Assembly: GCA_964601165.1 (NCBI GenBank) | Contig: CAZRMK010000008.1 | Location: forward strand, 1 to 33,197 | Source of the DNA: Thiosulfativibrio sp964601165 | GTDB lineage: Bacteria > Pseudomonadota > Gammaproteobacteria > Thiomicrospirales > Thiomicrospiraceae | Length of the DNA: 33,197 nt | Direction of reading: 5' to 3' | Part shown: positions 7,379 through 15,300 of the stretch, piece by piece | Layout of the letters: the number at the start of each line of letters is the position of its first letter | Numbering within the stretch: the first letter of the stretch is position 1 | Notes under the pieces: model-generated | Seen by the model: the letters and a program-made list of their open reading frames with translations, nothing else | The model's database searches: none | What the model was told of the DNA's origin: nothing | Program-made: the position numbers and the translations under genes

Positions 7379-8443
7379 TTGCAACGCCAAGAGTTTTATT
7401 TTGACCTTCCAGAAGAACTTATCGCCCAACAGCCTACTAAAACCCGTGCTGGTAGTCGCTTGTTGGTTGTTGATGACCAAGGATTATGTAGTGATCATCT
7501 TTTTCCTGATTTAATTGATTTTATTGATGAAAAAGATTGTTTAATATTTAACAACACCAAAGTGATTCCCGCACGTTTATTTGGCAAGAAGTTGACGGGA
7601 GGTAAGGTTGAGTTGTTAATTGAGCGGGTGTTGGACGAGCATATAGTGCTTAGTCAGATTCGTTCTAGTAATGCTCCTAAAATAGGAGCTAAATTGCGAA
7701 TTGCAGAGGCTTTTGAAGTAGAAGTAATTGGTAGAGAAGGCGGGTTGTTTGAATTAAGATTTTTATCAGATGATGGTGCTTTAAATTTAATTGAAGCTCA
7801 TGGCCATATGCCATTACCACCTTATATTCAACGTGAAGATGAACTGGAAGATAAAGATCGTTATCAGACAGTATATTCTAGTGTGCTGGGTGCGGTAGCG
7901 GCTCCTACCGCAGGTTTGCATTTTGATGAAGACTTTTTAGAAAAAATACAGCAAAAAGGTGTTAAGTTTGGTTATGTCACTTTACATGTCGGGGCGGGTA
8001 CTTTTAAGCCTGTGCAGGTGGACGATATTAGCGAACACAAAATGCATTCTGAAGTGATTGAAATTTTGCCAGAAACCGTGGAGTTAATTCGTCAAACTAA
8101 AGCTAATGGCGGGCGAGTGATTGCGGTGGGAACTACTTCGGTACGCAGTTTAGAGAGTGCTGCTTGGTTGAGTGAATCTGGCGAGTTAGAACCTTATCAA
8201 GGAGAAACTGATATTTTTATTACTCCTGGAACGGAGTTTAAAGTTATTGATGTGCTGTTAACTAACTTTCATTTGCCAGAATCTACCTTAATTATGCTGG
8301 TATCTGCTTTTACAGGTTATGACAGTACCATGAATGCTTACCGACATGCAGTAGCAGAAAAATATAGGTTTTTTAGCTATGGTGATGCTATGTTGGTGCA
8401 TAAGAAAAAAGCAATCTTAGATGCGGTTTTAAATGAAGTTTGA
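7379..8443 (+). CDS. queA: S-adenosylmethionine:tRNA ribosyltransferase-isomerase
   Basis: QueA transfers and isomerises the ribosyl group of SAM onto preQ1 in tRNA to form epoxyqueuosine. The 354-residue protein shows family motifs FNNTKVIPARL (57-67), APTAGLHFD, LHVGAGTFKPV, VGTTSVRSLESA and LLTNFHLPESTLIMLVSAF. Length is usual. The start is TTG, preceded by AAAGGA at about 8 nt. The N-terminal segment FYFDLPEELIAQ aligns with E. coli QueA from this point, and no ATG is available. Its 3' end overlaps tgt by 11 nt, so translation is probably coupled, as in most gammaproteobacteria. Confidence 0.96.
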   Translation: MQRQEFYFDLPEELIAQQPTKTRAGSRLLVVDDQGLCSDHLFPDLIDFIDEKDCLIFNNTKVIPARLFGKKLTGGKVELLIERVLDEHIVLSQIRSSNAPKIGAKLRIAEAFEVEVIGREGGLFELRFLSDDGALNLIEAHGHMPLPPYIQREDELEDKDRYQTVYSSVLGAVAAPTAGLHFDEDFLEKIQQKGVKFGYVTLHVGAGTFKPVQVDDISEHKMHSEVIEILPETVELIRQTKANGGRVIAVGTTSVRSLESAAWLSESGELEPYQGETDIFITPGTEFKVIDVLLTNFHLPESTLIMLVSAFTGYDSTMNAYRHAVAEKYRFFSYGDAMLVHKKKAILDAVLNEV

Positions 8444-9554
8444 ACTAGATAATACCGATGGACGTGCTAGAAGAGGGCGTTTGGTTTTTGAGCGTGGCGT
8501 AGTGGAAACACCTGCTTTTATGCCAGTAGGAACTTATGGCTCGGTAAAAGGCATGACCCCAGAAGAGGTTAGAGATACGGGTGCAGAGATGATTTTAGGT
8601 AATACTTTTCACCTGTCATTGCGCCCCGGCACCGATGTGATTGCTTTGCATGGAGATCTACATGATTTTATGAATTGGCAAGGGCCTATTTTGACCGATT
8701 CTGGCGGGTTTCAAGTATTTAGTCTAGGAAAAATGCGTAAAATTAAAGAAGAGGGGGTTATTTTTCAGAACCCGATTAATGGTTCTAAAATTTTTATGGG
8801 TCCAGAAGAGTCTATGGAGGTGCAACGTAAGTTGGGGGCTGATATAGTGATGATTTTTGATGAATGTACTCCTTACCCAGCGGAACATAGTGTGGCGGCA
8901 GAATCTATGCGTTTGTCCTTACGTTGGGCAAAACGTTCTAAAGTTGCCCATGACGACAACCCTGCCGCCTTGTTTGGTATTGTACAAGGTGGAATGTATG
9001 AGGATTTACGCATAGAATCTATTAAATCGCTAACTGAAATAGGTTTTGATGGTTATGCTATTGGCGGCTTATCGGTTGGCGAGCCTAAAGATGAAATGAT
9101 GGCAACTCTAGATTTTACTGAACCGCATATGGAAAAAGATAAGCCACGTTATTTAATGGGAGTGGGCAAGCCAGAAAACTTGGTTGATTCGGTACGTCGT
9201 GGTATTGATATGTTTGATTGTGTTATCCCCACCCGCAATGCGAGGAACGGCTACTTGTTTACCCATTCAGGGGTGGTTAAAATTCGTAATGCAGTACATA
9301 AAACCAGTTTAGAGCCTTTAGATGTCGCTTGTGATTGCTATACTTGTAAAAATTATAGTCGTGCTTATTTGCATCATTTGGATAAGTGTAAGGAAATTCA
9401 AGGTGCTCGTTTGAATACTATTCATAACTTGCATTATTATCAATCCCTTATGAAAATGATGCGGGATGCAATTTCTGCAAAGCGTTTTGAGGCTTTTGTG
9501 CTAGAATTTTATTCTGCTCGTGGTGAAAGTGTGCCAGAGCCTGCTGTTGTGTAG
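8433..9554 (+). CDS. tgt: tRNA-guanine(34) transglycosylase
   Basis: Tgt exchanges guanine 34 for preQ1 in tRNAs with GUN anticodons, the step before QueA. The 373-residue protein has the catalytic segment DSGGFQVFSLG with D89, the recognition motif GIVQGG (182-187), and the nucleophile Asp in FDCVIPTRNAR (D262). Its zinc ligands are C300, C302, C305 and H331. All key residues are intact. It overlaps queA and is followed by long repeat R7, only 3 bp past the stop codon if the AAG target duplication is counted outside. In many gammaproteobacteria yajC follows directly; here 360 bp of repeats intervene. Confidence 0.97.
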   Translation: MKFELDNTDGRARRGRLVFERGVVETPAFMPVGTYGSVKGMTPEEVRDTGAEMILGNTFHLSLRPGTDVIALHGDLHDFMNWQGPILTDSGGFQVFSLGKMRKIKEEGVIFQNPINGSKIFMGPEESMEVQRKLGADIVMIFDECTPYPAEHSVAAESMRLSLRWAKRSKVAHDDNPAALFGIVQGGMYEDLRIESIKSLTEIGFDGYAIGGLSVGEPKDEMMATLDFTEPHMEKDKPRYLMGVGKPENLVDSVRRGIDMFDCVIPTRNARNGYLFTHSGVVKIRNAVHKTSLEPLDVACDCYTCKNYSRAYLHHLDKCKEIQGARLNTIHNLHYYQSLMKMMRDAISAKRFEAFVLEFYSARGESVPEPAVV

Positions 9555-9560
9555 ATTAAG

Positions 9561-9724
9561 ACCTAAATCCTGCAAGTGATTGCACACATATGGCACAAGC
9601 TCTTGATTCGTGTAGACAATTTTAATTCTTCGGAAATATCAATAAGTATTCCACTCGAGTTCAAATTGCTCTACAAATCAATGTCTTGCACTGTACCATT
9701 AACAATTTGATGCAGGATTTAGGT
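9561..9724. mobile_element. R-family long hairpin element R7
   Basis: This 164-bp element starts ACCTAAATCCTGCAAG and ends GATGCAGGATTTAGGT. It is a long imperfect palindrome with nested arms. The innermost hairpin is GGAAATA / TATTCC around an 8-nt loop. AAG flanks it on both sides (9558-9560 and 9725-9727). Its right end matches R12 rather than R9 and R10, so two right-end variants exist. Confidence 0.88.
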
Positions 9725-9787
9725 AAGAAGTTTTAATGTTTTTTTACACTATTTGGTGAAAATAGCGACAAATGTTATTTATAAGTA

Positions 9788-9811
9788 GGGGTATTTATGC
9801 CAAAATACCCT
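9788..9811 (+). terminator. Possible terminator-like hairpin after tgt
   Basis: Arms GGGTATTT (9789-9796) and AAATACCC (9803-9810) are perfect, with a 6-nt loop. The downstream tract is T-rich (GAATTTAATTTTC) but not a clean run of U. It lies between repeats R7 and R8. With those repeats it accounts for the whole 360-bp gap between tgt and yajC, apart from short AT-rich spacer. Confidence 0.35.
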
Positions 9812-9834
9812 GAATTTAATTTTCTTAAAGTAAT

Positions 9835-9891
9835 ACCTAAATCTTGCAAGTGCTTGCACTCTATATGCACAATCACTTGCAGAATTTAGGT
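9835..9891. mobile_element. R-family intermediate element R8
   Basis: This 57-bp element has the left end of the long form (ACCTAAATCTTGCAAGTGC) joined to its right end (TATATGCACAATCACTTGC...ATTTAGGT). The internal hairpin is missing. AAT flanks both sides (9832-9834 and 9892-9894). It ends 23 bp before the yajC start. Confidence 0.85.
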
Positions 9892-9914
9892 AATAAAAGT
9901 GTTGGAGAAGTAGT

Positions 9915-10247
9915 ATGAGTTTTTTTATTAGTGATGCAATGGCTGAAGGAACAGCAGCTACAGGTGGTGGTTTGACAGGTCTAATTCCATTAGTTTTGTT
10001 GTTTGTGGTGTTTTATTTTTTATTGATTCGTCCGCAACAAAAGAAAACCAAGGCGCATAAAAAATTAGTGGAATCTGTTTCTAAAGGAGCTGAAGTGGTA
10101 ACTTATGGTGGCTTGGTAGGAAAAATTCGTGACATGGATGGTAGTTTTATTGAGTTAGAAATTGCTGATAATGTGGTAGTTAAAGTAGAAAAACAAAATA
10201 TTTCACGTGAATTACCAAAAGGGACTTTAAAAGGTTCGTCCGAGTAA
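9915..10247 (+). CDS. yajC: Sec translocon accessory subunit YajC
   Basis: YajC is a small inner-membrane partner of SecDF and the holotranslocon. The 110-residue protein has one membrane segment (about residues 20-40) ending in the family signature FYFLLIRPQQKK (34-45). A cytoplasmic domain follows with VTYGGLVGKI and a typical LPKGTLK tail. The start is ATG with GGAG about 9 nt upstream. Position before secD-secF is standard. A terminator-like hairpin follows, so secD may also have its own promoter. Confidence 0.96.
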   Translation: MSFFISDAMAEGTAATGGGLTGLIPLVLLFVVFYFLLIRPQQKKTKAHKKLVESVSKGAEVVTYGGLVGKIRDMDGSFIELEIADNVVVKVEKQNISRELPKGTLKGSSE

Positions 10248-10266
10248 ATATATATACTCTTAAGCG

Positions 10267-10289
10267 AAGGGGCTTTTGCCCCTTTTGTT
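10267..10289 (+). terminator. Rho-independent terminator or attenuator after yajC
   Basis: Stem AAGGGGC (10267-10273), loop TTTT, stem GCCCCTT (10278-10284), then TTGTTG. The GC-rich stem contrasts with the AT-rich surroundings. The short U-tract suggests only partial termination before secD. Confidence 0.6.
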
Positions 10290-10290
10290 G

Positions 10291-10350
10291 TAACGGCTCA
10301 ATAATTAATGATAACGAGAGTTTTGTTTGTTGCTAAATTATTGAGTTGTT
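10291..10350. repeat. 60-bp inverted-repeat element between yajC and secD
   Basis: Arms TAACGGCTCAATAATT (10291-10306) and AATTATTGAGTTGTTA (10336-10350/1) pair at about 14 of 16 positions. A half copy of one end (TAACTTCTCAATAA) occurs at 15122-15135 after prfC. This suggests a third small repeat family. I see no clear target duplication. Confidence 0.5.
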
Positions 10351-10402
10351 ACTTTTTTAAAATTTTTTAATCAAAATTATGTTTTTAAACTAGAGTAATC
10401 CT

Positions 10403-12286
10403 ATGTTTCAATCTCAAATGAAAGTTATTAGCAATCGGTATCCAGCGTGGAAATATTTGTTGCTTATCCTTATCACTATTTTAGGTCTTATCTATGCAAT
10501 GCCTAATATTTTTGGTGATGATCCTGCGGTACAAGTTTCGCCCGCTAAATCTATTCAGTTTGATGAAACCACTCAGCTCAGGGTTGCAGAGACTTTAAAA
10601 ACTGCCGACTTAACGCCTAAAGAGGTCGAGTTTGAAAATGGTCGGTTTTTAATTCGTTTTTATAGTGTTGACGAGCAACTAAAGGCACAAGGTGTACTTA
10701 AAGACTTAATGGGTCGTCAAGGTATTGTGGCTCTTAATCTCGCTCCTGCTACGCCAGATATTTTACGTGCAATTGGTGGTCAACCTATGTATTTAGGTTT
10801 AGATTTGCGTGGCGGTGTTCACTTTTTGATGGATGTGGATATGGACGCGGCAGTCGAGAAAAGCTACTTAAGATACATGGATGAAATTAGGGGCTTTTTA
10901 AGAGCTGAAAGAGTCCGTTATTTAGGCATAGACTATGAAAATGAAGCTCTTAACATAAAATTTAGGCAGGCAGAAAGTGTTGCTAAGGCTAGAGAGGTAT
11001 TAGCTGCTGAATATGATCAAGAATTTTTGTTTGAAGAGCTTGCTGATGCGACTCCTCCTACCCTTGTAATTAGGTTACAACCTAGTGCTATAGAAACAGC
11101 GAAATCTTATGCTCTAAAACAGAATATTACCACGTTACGTAATCGTATTAATGAGTTAGGTGTGGCAGCGCCAGTGATTCAGCAGCAAGGCGATAGACGA
11201 ATTGTGGTGCAGTTACCTGGGGTGCAGGATACTGCACGTGCTAAAGAAATTTTGGGTGCTACCGCAACATTAGAATTTCGTATGGTAGAGGAAAGAGGCG
11301 ATCCTGCTAGAGCTGAAAGAACAGGCTTTGCACCGCATGGTTCAATTTTGCATAGTTTTCGTGACGGTCGACCGATTTTATTGCAGCGGAGTATTATTAT
11401 TTCAGGTGATAATGTGATTAATGCTCGATCGGGGATTGATACCGAGTCTGGATCTCCAGAAGTAAGAATTACTCTTGATGGGGTGGGTGGACGTAGAATG
11501 CTGGCGACTACCAAAGAAAATATCGGTAATCGTATGGCAGTGGTTTATATTGAAAACCGAGTTGAAACGATTATAGTGGATGGCGAAAGTGTTATCGAGC
11601 GCACCACCACGCGAGATGTAATTAATGCCGCAACCATTCGCGGACAATTCTCGACCCGTTTTCAAATTACAGGCTTGGGTAGCCCGCAAGAGGCACAAGA
11701 TTTAGCCTTGCTATTGCGTGCAGGAGCATTAGCGGCACCGATGGAAATTGTCGAAGAACGTACTATTGGTCCTAGTTTGGGGAGGGATAATATTGAGCAA
11801 GGCGTTATGTCGGTTATTATTGGTTTTGTTTTAGTTCTGCTGTTAATGGCTTGGCGTTATAAAGTTTTTGGCATGATTGCCAACGTGGCTTTGTTACTGA
11901 ATTTAGTTATTATTTTCGCTATTCTTTCTTTGCTACAAGCAACTTTAACCATGCCCGGTATTGCTGGGATTGTTCTGACCGTTGGGATGGCGGTTGATGC
12001 TAATGTTCTGATATTTGAGCGAATAAAGGAGGAGCTTAAAAACTCCTCCATACAGACGGCGATTCATTCAGGTTATGAAAAAGCATTTGTGACGATTGCA
12101 GATGCAAATATCACCACGCTATTAGTGGCAGTGGTGCTATTTAGTTTTGGAACTGGGGCGATTAAAGGTTTTGCGATTACTTTATCCATTGGGATTATTA
12201 CTTCTATGTTTACCGCTCTGATCGGTACACGGGCGATTGTTAATCTTATCTATGGCAATAAGCCAGTTAAAAAGTTATCGATTTAG
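10403..12286 (+). CDS. secD: Protein translocase subunit SecD
   Basis: SecD works with SecF to pull and release proteins crossing SecYEG, using proton motive force. The 627-residue protein has an N-terminal membrane segment (about 17-35) and a large periplasmic region. That region begins with YLGLDLRGGVHFLMDVD (about 131-147) and includes the P1 domain with TLRNRINELGVAAPVIQ. Five C-terminal membrane segments (from about 455) carry the conserved GMAVDANVLIFERIKEEL. Length is close to E. coli SecD (615). The ribosome-binding site is weak (GAG about 9 nt before ATG). It follows yajC after a terminator-like hairpin and a 60-bp inverted repeat, and leads into secF after 16 bp. Confidence 0.97.
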   Translation: MFQSQMKVISNRYPAWKYLLLILITILGLIYAMPNIFGDDPAVQVSPAKSIQFDETTQLRVAETLKTADLTPKEVEFENGRFLIRFYSVDEQLKAQGVLKDLMGRQGIVALNLAPATPDILRAIGGQPMYLGLDLRGGVHFLMDVDMDAAVEKSYLRYMDEIRGFLRAERVRYLGIDYENEALNIKFRQAESVAKAREVLAAEYDQEFLFEELADATPPTLVIRLQPSAIETAKSYALKQNITTLRNRINELGVAAPVIQQQGDRRIVVQLPGVQDTARAKEILGATATLEFRMVEERGDPARAERTGFAPHGSILHSFRDGRPILLQRSIIISGDNVINARSGIDTESGSPEVRITLDGVGGRRMLATTKENIGNRMAVVYIENRVETIIVDGESVIERTTTRDVINAATIRGQFSTRFQITGLGSPQEAQDLALLLRAGALAAPMEIVEERTIGPSLGRDNIEQGVMSVIIGFVLVLLLMAWRYKVFGMIANVALLLNLVIIFAILSLLQATLTMPGIAGIVLTVGMAVDANVLIFERIKEELKNSSIQTAIHSGYEKAFVTIADANITTLLVAVVLFSFGTGAIKGFAITLSIGIITSMFTALIGTRAIVNLIYGNKPVKKLSI

Positions 12287-12302
12287 TACTTAGGATTTAG
12301 GA

Positions 12303-13382
12303 ATGGATATGTCAGAAACACAGAGTTTAAAAATGCAAGATGTAAAACAAATCAACTTTATGGCGCATCGCCGAGTAGCGATGTTTTTATCGCTTATCTT
12401 GGTAGTTGCCTCTTTAGTTGGCTTATTTGTAAAAGGACTTAACTTTGGGATTGATTTTACTGGGGGAACTATTGTTGAAGTATCTTATGATCGCCCAGCA
12501 AATATAGAGGAAATTAGGTCTTCTTTAAGAGCGGCAGGTTTTGAAGATGCCATCGTTCAAAATTTTGGTTCCGCAGAAGAAGTTTTGATTCGTCTTGCTC
12601 CTCAAGAAGGTTTAAATACTGCAGATATTAGCAATCAGGTGATGGATGTTTTAAGAGCAAAAGATCCATATATGGAAATGAGGCGGGTTGAATTTGTAGG
12701 GCCTCAAGTAGGTGAGGAGTTAACCGAAGATGGTGCTTTATCGGTTATTTATGCTTTATTTGGAGTATTGATTTATGTTGCGTTGCGTTTTGAATTTCGC
12801 TTTTCAATTGGGGCTGTTTCGGCTTTGATTCATGATGTGGTCATAACTCTAGGGATATTTGCTTGGCTGCAAATACAATTTGATTTGACGGTATTGGCAG
12901 CCTTGCTCGCTGTTATTGGTTACTCCCTCAACGACACCATAGTGGTATTTGATAGGGTGAGGGAGAATTTTAGGACCATGCGGGAAGGTACGTCCGAAGA
13001 AGTGAGCAATGTGGCAATTAATCAAATGTTATCTCGTACCATTATGACCTCTGTAACCACTTTGGTGGTATTGCTTGCCTTATTTATTATTGGTGGTGAG
13101 GCTATTCAGTATTTTGCGTTGGCTTTAATTATTGGGGTCATTGTGGGAACCTACTCTTCTATTTATGTAGCTAGTTCTATTGCTTTATTTTTAGGGGTTT
13201 CGAAAGAAGATTTAATGAAACCAGTTAAGGAAGGGGTGGATGGCGACCAGCAAGAAGAGGATTTAAATCGCTTATTCTTAGAGCAAGAAGCCAAAAATGA
13301 AGCTAAACGTGAGGCTAAAGAGGCCAAGGAAGCTGCCAAAGCAGAGCAAAGAGCTTTAAAAGCTCAGAAAGCTAACGCCTAA
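12303..13382 (+). CDS. secF: Protein translocase subunit SecF
   Basis: SecF is the six-segment partner of SecD. The 359-residue protein has the motifs GIDFTGGTIVEVSYDRP (about 49-65) and GYSLNDTIVVFDRVREN, both typical. Residues from about 305 to the end form a highly charged Glu/Lys/Ala-rich tail that E. coli SecF (323 residues) lacks in this form; it looks helical or disordered. ATG at 12303 with AGGA 8 nt upstream is a good start; ATG 12309 is also possible. The stop codon TAA (13380-13382) is formed by bases 4-6 of repeat R9 (CCTAAAT), so the present C-terminus may be a product of that insertion. Confidence 0.96.
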   Translation: MDMSETQSLKMQDVKQINFMAHRRVAMFLSLILVVASLVGLFVKGLNFGIDFTGGTIVEVSYDRPANIEEIRSSLRAAGFEDAIVQNFGSAEEVLIRLAPQEGLNTADISNQVMDVLRAKDPYMEMRRVEFVGPQVGEELTEDGALSVIYALFGVLIYVALRFEFRFSIGAVSALIHDVVITLGIFAWLQIQFDLTVLAALLAVIGYSLNDTIVVFDRVRENFRTMREGTSEEVSNVAINQMLSRTIMTSVTTLVVLLALFIIGGEAIQYFALALIIGVIVGTYSSIYVASSIALFLGVSKEDLMKPVKEGVDGDQQEEDLNRLFLEQEAKNEAKREAKEAKEAAKAEQRALKAQKANA

Positions 13383-13538
13383 ATCCTGCAAGTGCTTGTG
13401 TACATATAGTGCAAGCTCTTAATTCGTAGAGCAACTTTAATTCTTCGGGAATGTCAACAAGTATTCCGCTCTAATTAAAATTGCTCTACAAATCAATATC
13501 TTACGCTCTATGCGCACAATCACTTACAGGATTTAGGT
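13377..13538. mobile_element. R-family long hairpin element R9
   Basis: This 162-bp element lies between secF and prfC and is flanked by AAC (13374-13376 and 13539-13541). Its mid-stem arms GTAGAGCAA and TTGCTCTAC pair exactly. R10 and R12 instead carry TATAGCGA opposite TCACTATA or TCACTCTATA, a paired change that keeps the stem. The left edge supplies the secF stop codon. The right edge (TTAGGTAAC) supplies the likely prfC ribosome-binding site. Confidence 0.88.
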
Positions 13539-13546
13539 AACAAGTA

Positions 13547-15121
13547 ATGTCATTATTATTGGAAGCCAGTAAACGCCGTACTTTTGCAATTATTTCTCAT
13601 CCAGATGCGGGTAAAACTACGGTTACTGAAAAGTTACTCTTGTTTGGAGGGGCTATTCAGCTAGCGGGGGCAGTTAAAAGTCGCAAAACTAATCGGGCTG
13701 CAACTTCTGATTGGATGAAAATGGAGCAGGAACGTGGTATTTCAGTTGCTTCTTCGGTAATGCAATTTCCCTATAAAGAAGTAATGATTAACCTGCTAGA
13801 TACTCCTGGTCATGAAGATTTTTCTGAAGATACCTATCGAACTTTGACTGCGGTAGATTCTGCCTTAATGGTAATTGATGTTGCCAAAGGGGTAGAAGAC
13901 AGAACCATTAAGCTAATGGAAGTTTGCCGTTTACGTGATACGCCTATTTTAACTTTTATTAACAAGCTTGATCGAGAGGGCAGAGACCCAATTGATTTGT
14001 TAGATGAAGTTGAAGAAGTTTTAAAAATTAATTGTGCACCGATAACTTGGCCGATTGGTATGGGTAAGCAGTTTAAAGGTATTTACCATATTTATAGTGA
14101 TACGGTACGACTGTTTAAAAAAACTGACAGTACTACAGCCACACAAGGTGAGTTAATTAAGGGGCTAGATAATTCACGCTTAGATGAACTATTAGGTGAT
14201 CAAGCTGACGAGTTGCGTGAAGAAGTAGCGTTGGTTCGTGGTTCGAGTCATGAATTTAATTTAAATGCTTTTTTACGCGGTGAGATTTCGCCAGTTTTTT
14301 TTGGTTCAGCAGTTAATAATTTTGGCTTACAAGAACTACTAGATGGTTTTGTGGACTATGCACCTGCCCCTATCGGCAGAGCAACAGAAAATCGTACCGT
14401 AGGCGCGGAAGAAGAAAAAGTAACTGGGTTTATTTTTAAAATTCAAGCCAATATGGATCCTAAGCATAGAGATAGAATCGCTTTTATGCGAATTGTGTCA
14501 GGCCATTATAGAAAGGGCATGATTTTTAAGCATGTTCGTTTAGGTAAAGACGTTAAAATTTCTAAAGCGATTACTTTCTTAGCCAATAAAAGGGAACAAG
14601 CAGAAGAAGCTTATCCTGGTGATATTATTGGTTTGCATAATCATGGTACTATTAAAATTGGCGATACCTTTACCCAAGGAGAGCTACTTAAATTTACAGG
14701 AATTCCCAACTTTGCCCCTGAATTATTTCGCCGTGCAGTGCTGAAAGATCCGATGAAAATGAAAGCCTTGCAAAAAGGCTTAACTCAACTATCAGAAGAA
14801 GGCGCAACGCAGTTATTTCGTCCCGTAAATAAAAATGATTTAATTTTGGGTGCGGTAGGAATCCTGCAATTTGAAGTAGTCGCACAACGCTTAAAGGATG
14901 AATATAATGTTAGTTGTATTTTTGAGGCGGTTAATGTTAATACCGCCCGTTGGGTACAGGGCGAGCAATCTGAAATTGATAAATTTCTAAAAAAAGTACA
15001 AGACAACGTCGCTTATGATGCAGCTAATGAATTGGTTTATATCGCACCAACACGAGTAAATTTAACTCTAATTCAAGAGCGCTGGCCTAGCTTACAATTC
15101 GTTGCCACACGCGAGCATTAG
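13547..15121 (+). CDS. prfC: Peptide chain release factor 3
   Basis: RF3 is the GTPase that removes RF1 or RF2 from the ribosome after peptide release. The 524-residue protein has G1 SHPDAGKTT (17-25), the switch I segment QERGISVASS (61-70), G3 DTPGHEDF (85-92) and G4 NKLDRE (139-144). EF-Tu-like and C-terminal domains follow, including RFRP-type QLFRPVNKNDLILGAVGILQFEV (in two parts, about 425-447). Length matches E. coli (529). The start is ATG at 13547. Its best ribosome-binding site, AGGT at 13535-13538 with 8-nt spacing, is the terminal sequence of repeat R9. Placement directly after secF suggests read-through from the sec operon. Confidence 0.97.
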   Translation: MSLLLEASKRRTFAIISHPDAGKTTVTEKLLLFGGAIQLAGAVKSRKTNRAATSDWMKMEQERGISVASSVMQFPYKEVMINLLDTPGHEDFSEDTYRTLTAVDSALMVIDVAKGVEDRTIKLMEVCRLRDTPILTFINKLDREGRDPIDLLDEVEEVLKINCAPITWPIGMGKQFKGIYHIYSDTVRLFKKTDSTTATQGELIKGLDNSRLDELLGDQADELREEVALVRGSSHEFNLNAFLRGEISPVFFGSAVNNFGLQELLDGFVDYAPAPIGRATENRTVGAEEEKVTGFIFKIQANMDPKHRDRIAFMRIVSGHYRKGMIFKHVRLGKDVKISKAITFLANKREQAEEAYPGDIIGLHNHGTIKIGDTFTQGELLKFTGIPNFAPELFRRAVLKDPMKMKALQKGLTQLSEEGATQLFRPVNKNDLILGAVGILQFEVVAQRLKDEYNVSCIFEAVNVNTARWVQGEQSEIDKFLKKVQDNVAYDAANELVYIAPTRVNLTLIQERWPSLQFVATREH

Positions 15122-15300
15122 TAACTTCTCAATAACTCGGGGCAACATTTCATTCCCACGCAGAGCATGGCAACGAGATGTTAAAAGTATAATCTGTTTT
15201 TATATCCTAATAAATTACTTTTATCAGCAATGATTTTTGTTATTATTAAGGCTCTTCCTTAAGAATTGCTAGAAATATAAAAAAGGTATAAGTAAATATT
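15122..15300. other. Intergenic spacer with repeat remnants
   Basis: The start (TAACTTCTCAATAA, 15122-15135) matches one end of the inverted-repeat element at 10291-10350. Next, CATTCCCACG at 15151 followed by CAGAGCATGG can fold as a weak hairpin (CCACGC against GCATGG, one mismatch). The remaining sequence to 15300 is AT-rich and probably holds the promoter for the next gene, though I cannot place -35 and -10 boxes with confidence. Confidence 0.4.

Noticed and set aside
15150..15180. Possible tRNA or small RNA after prfC
   Set aside because: Only a short imperfect hairpin is present; there is no cloverleaf, anticodon arm or T-arm consensus.
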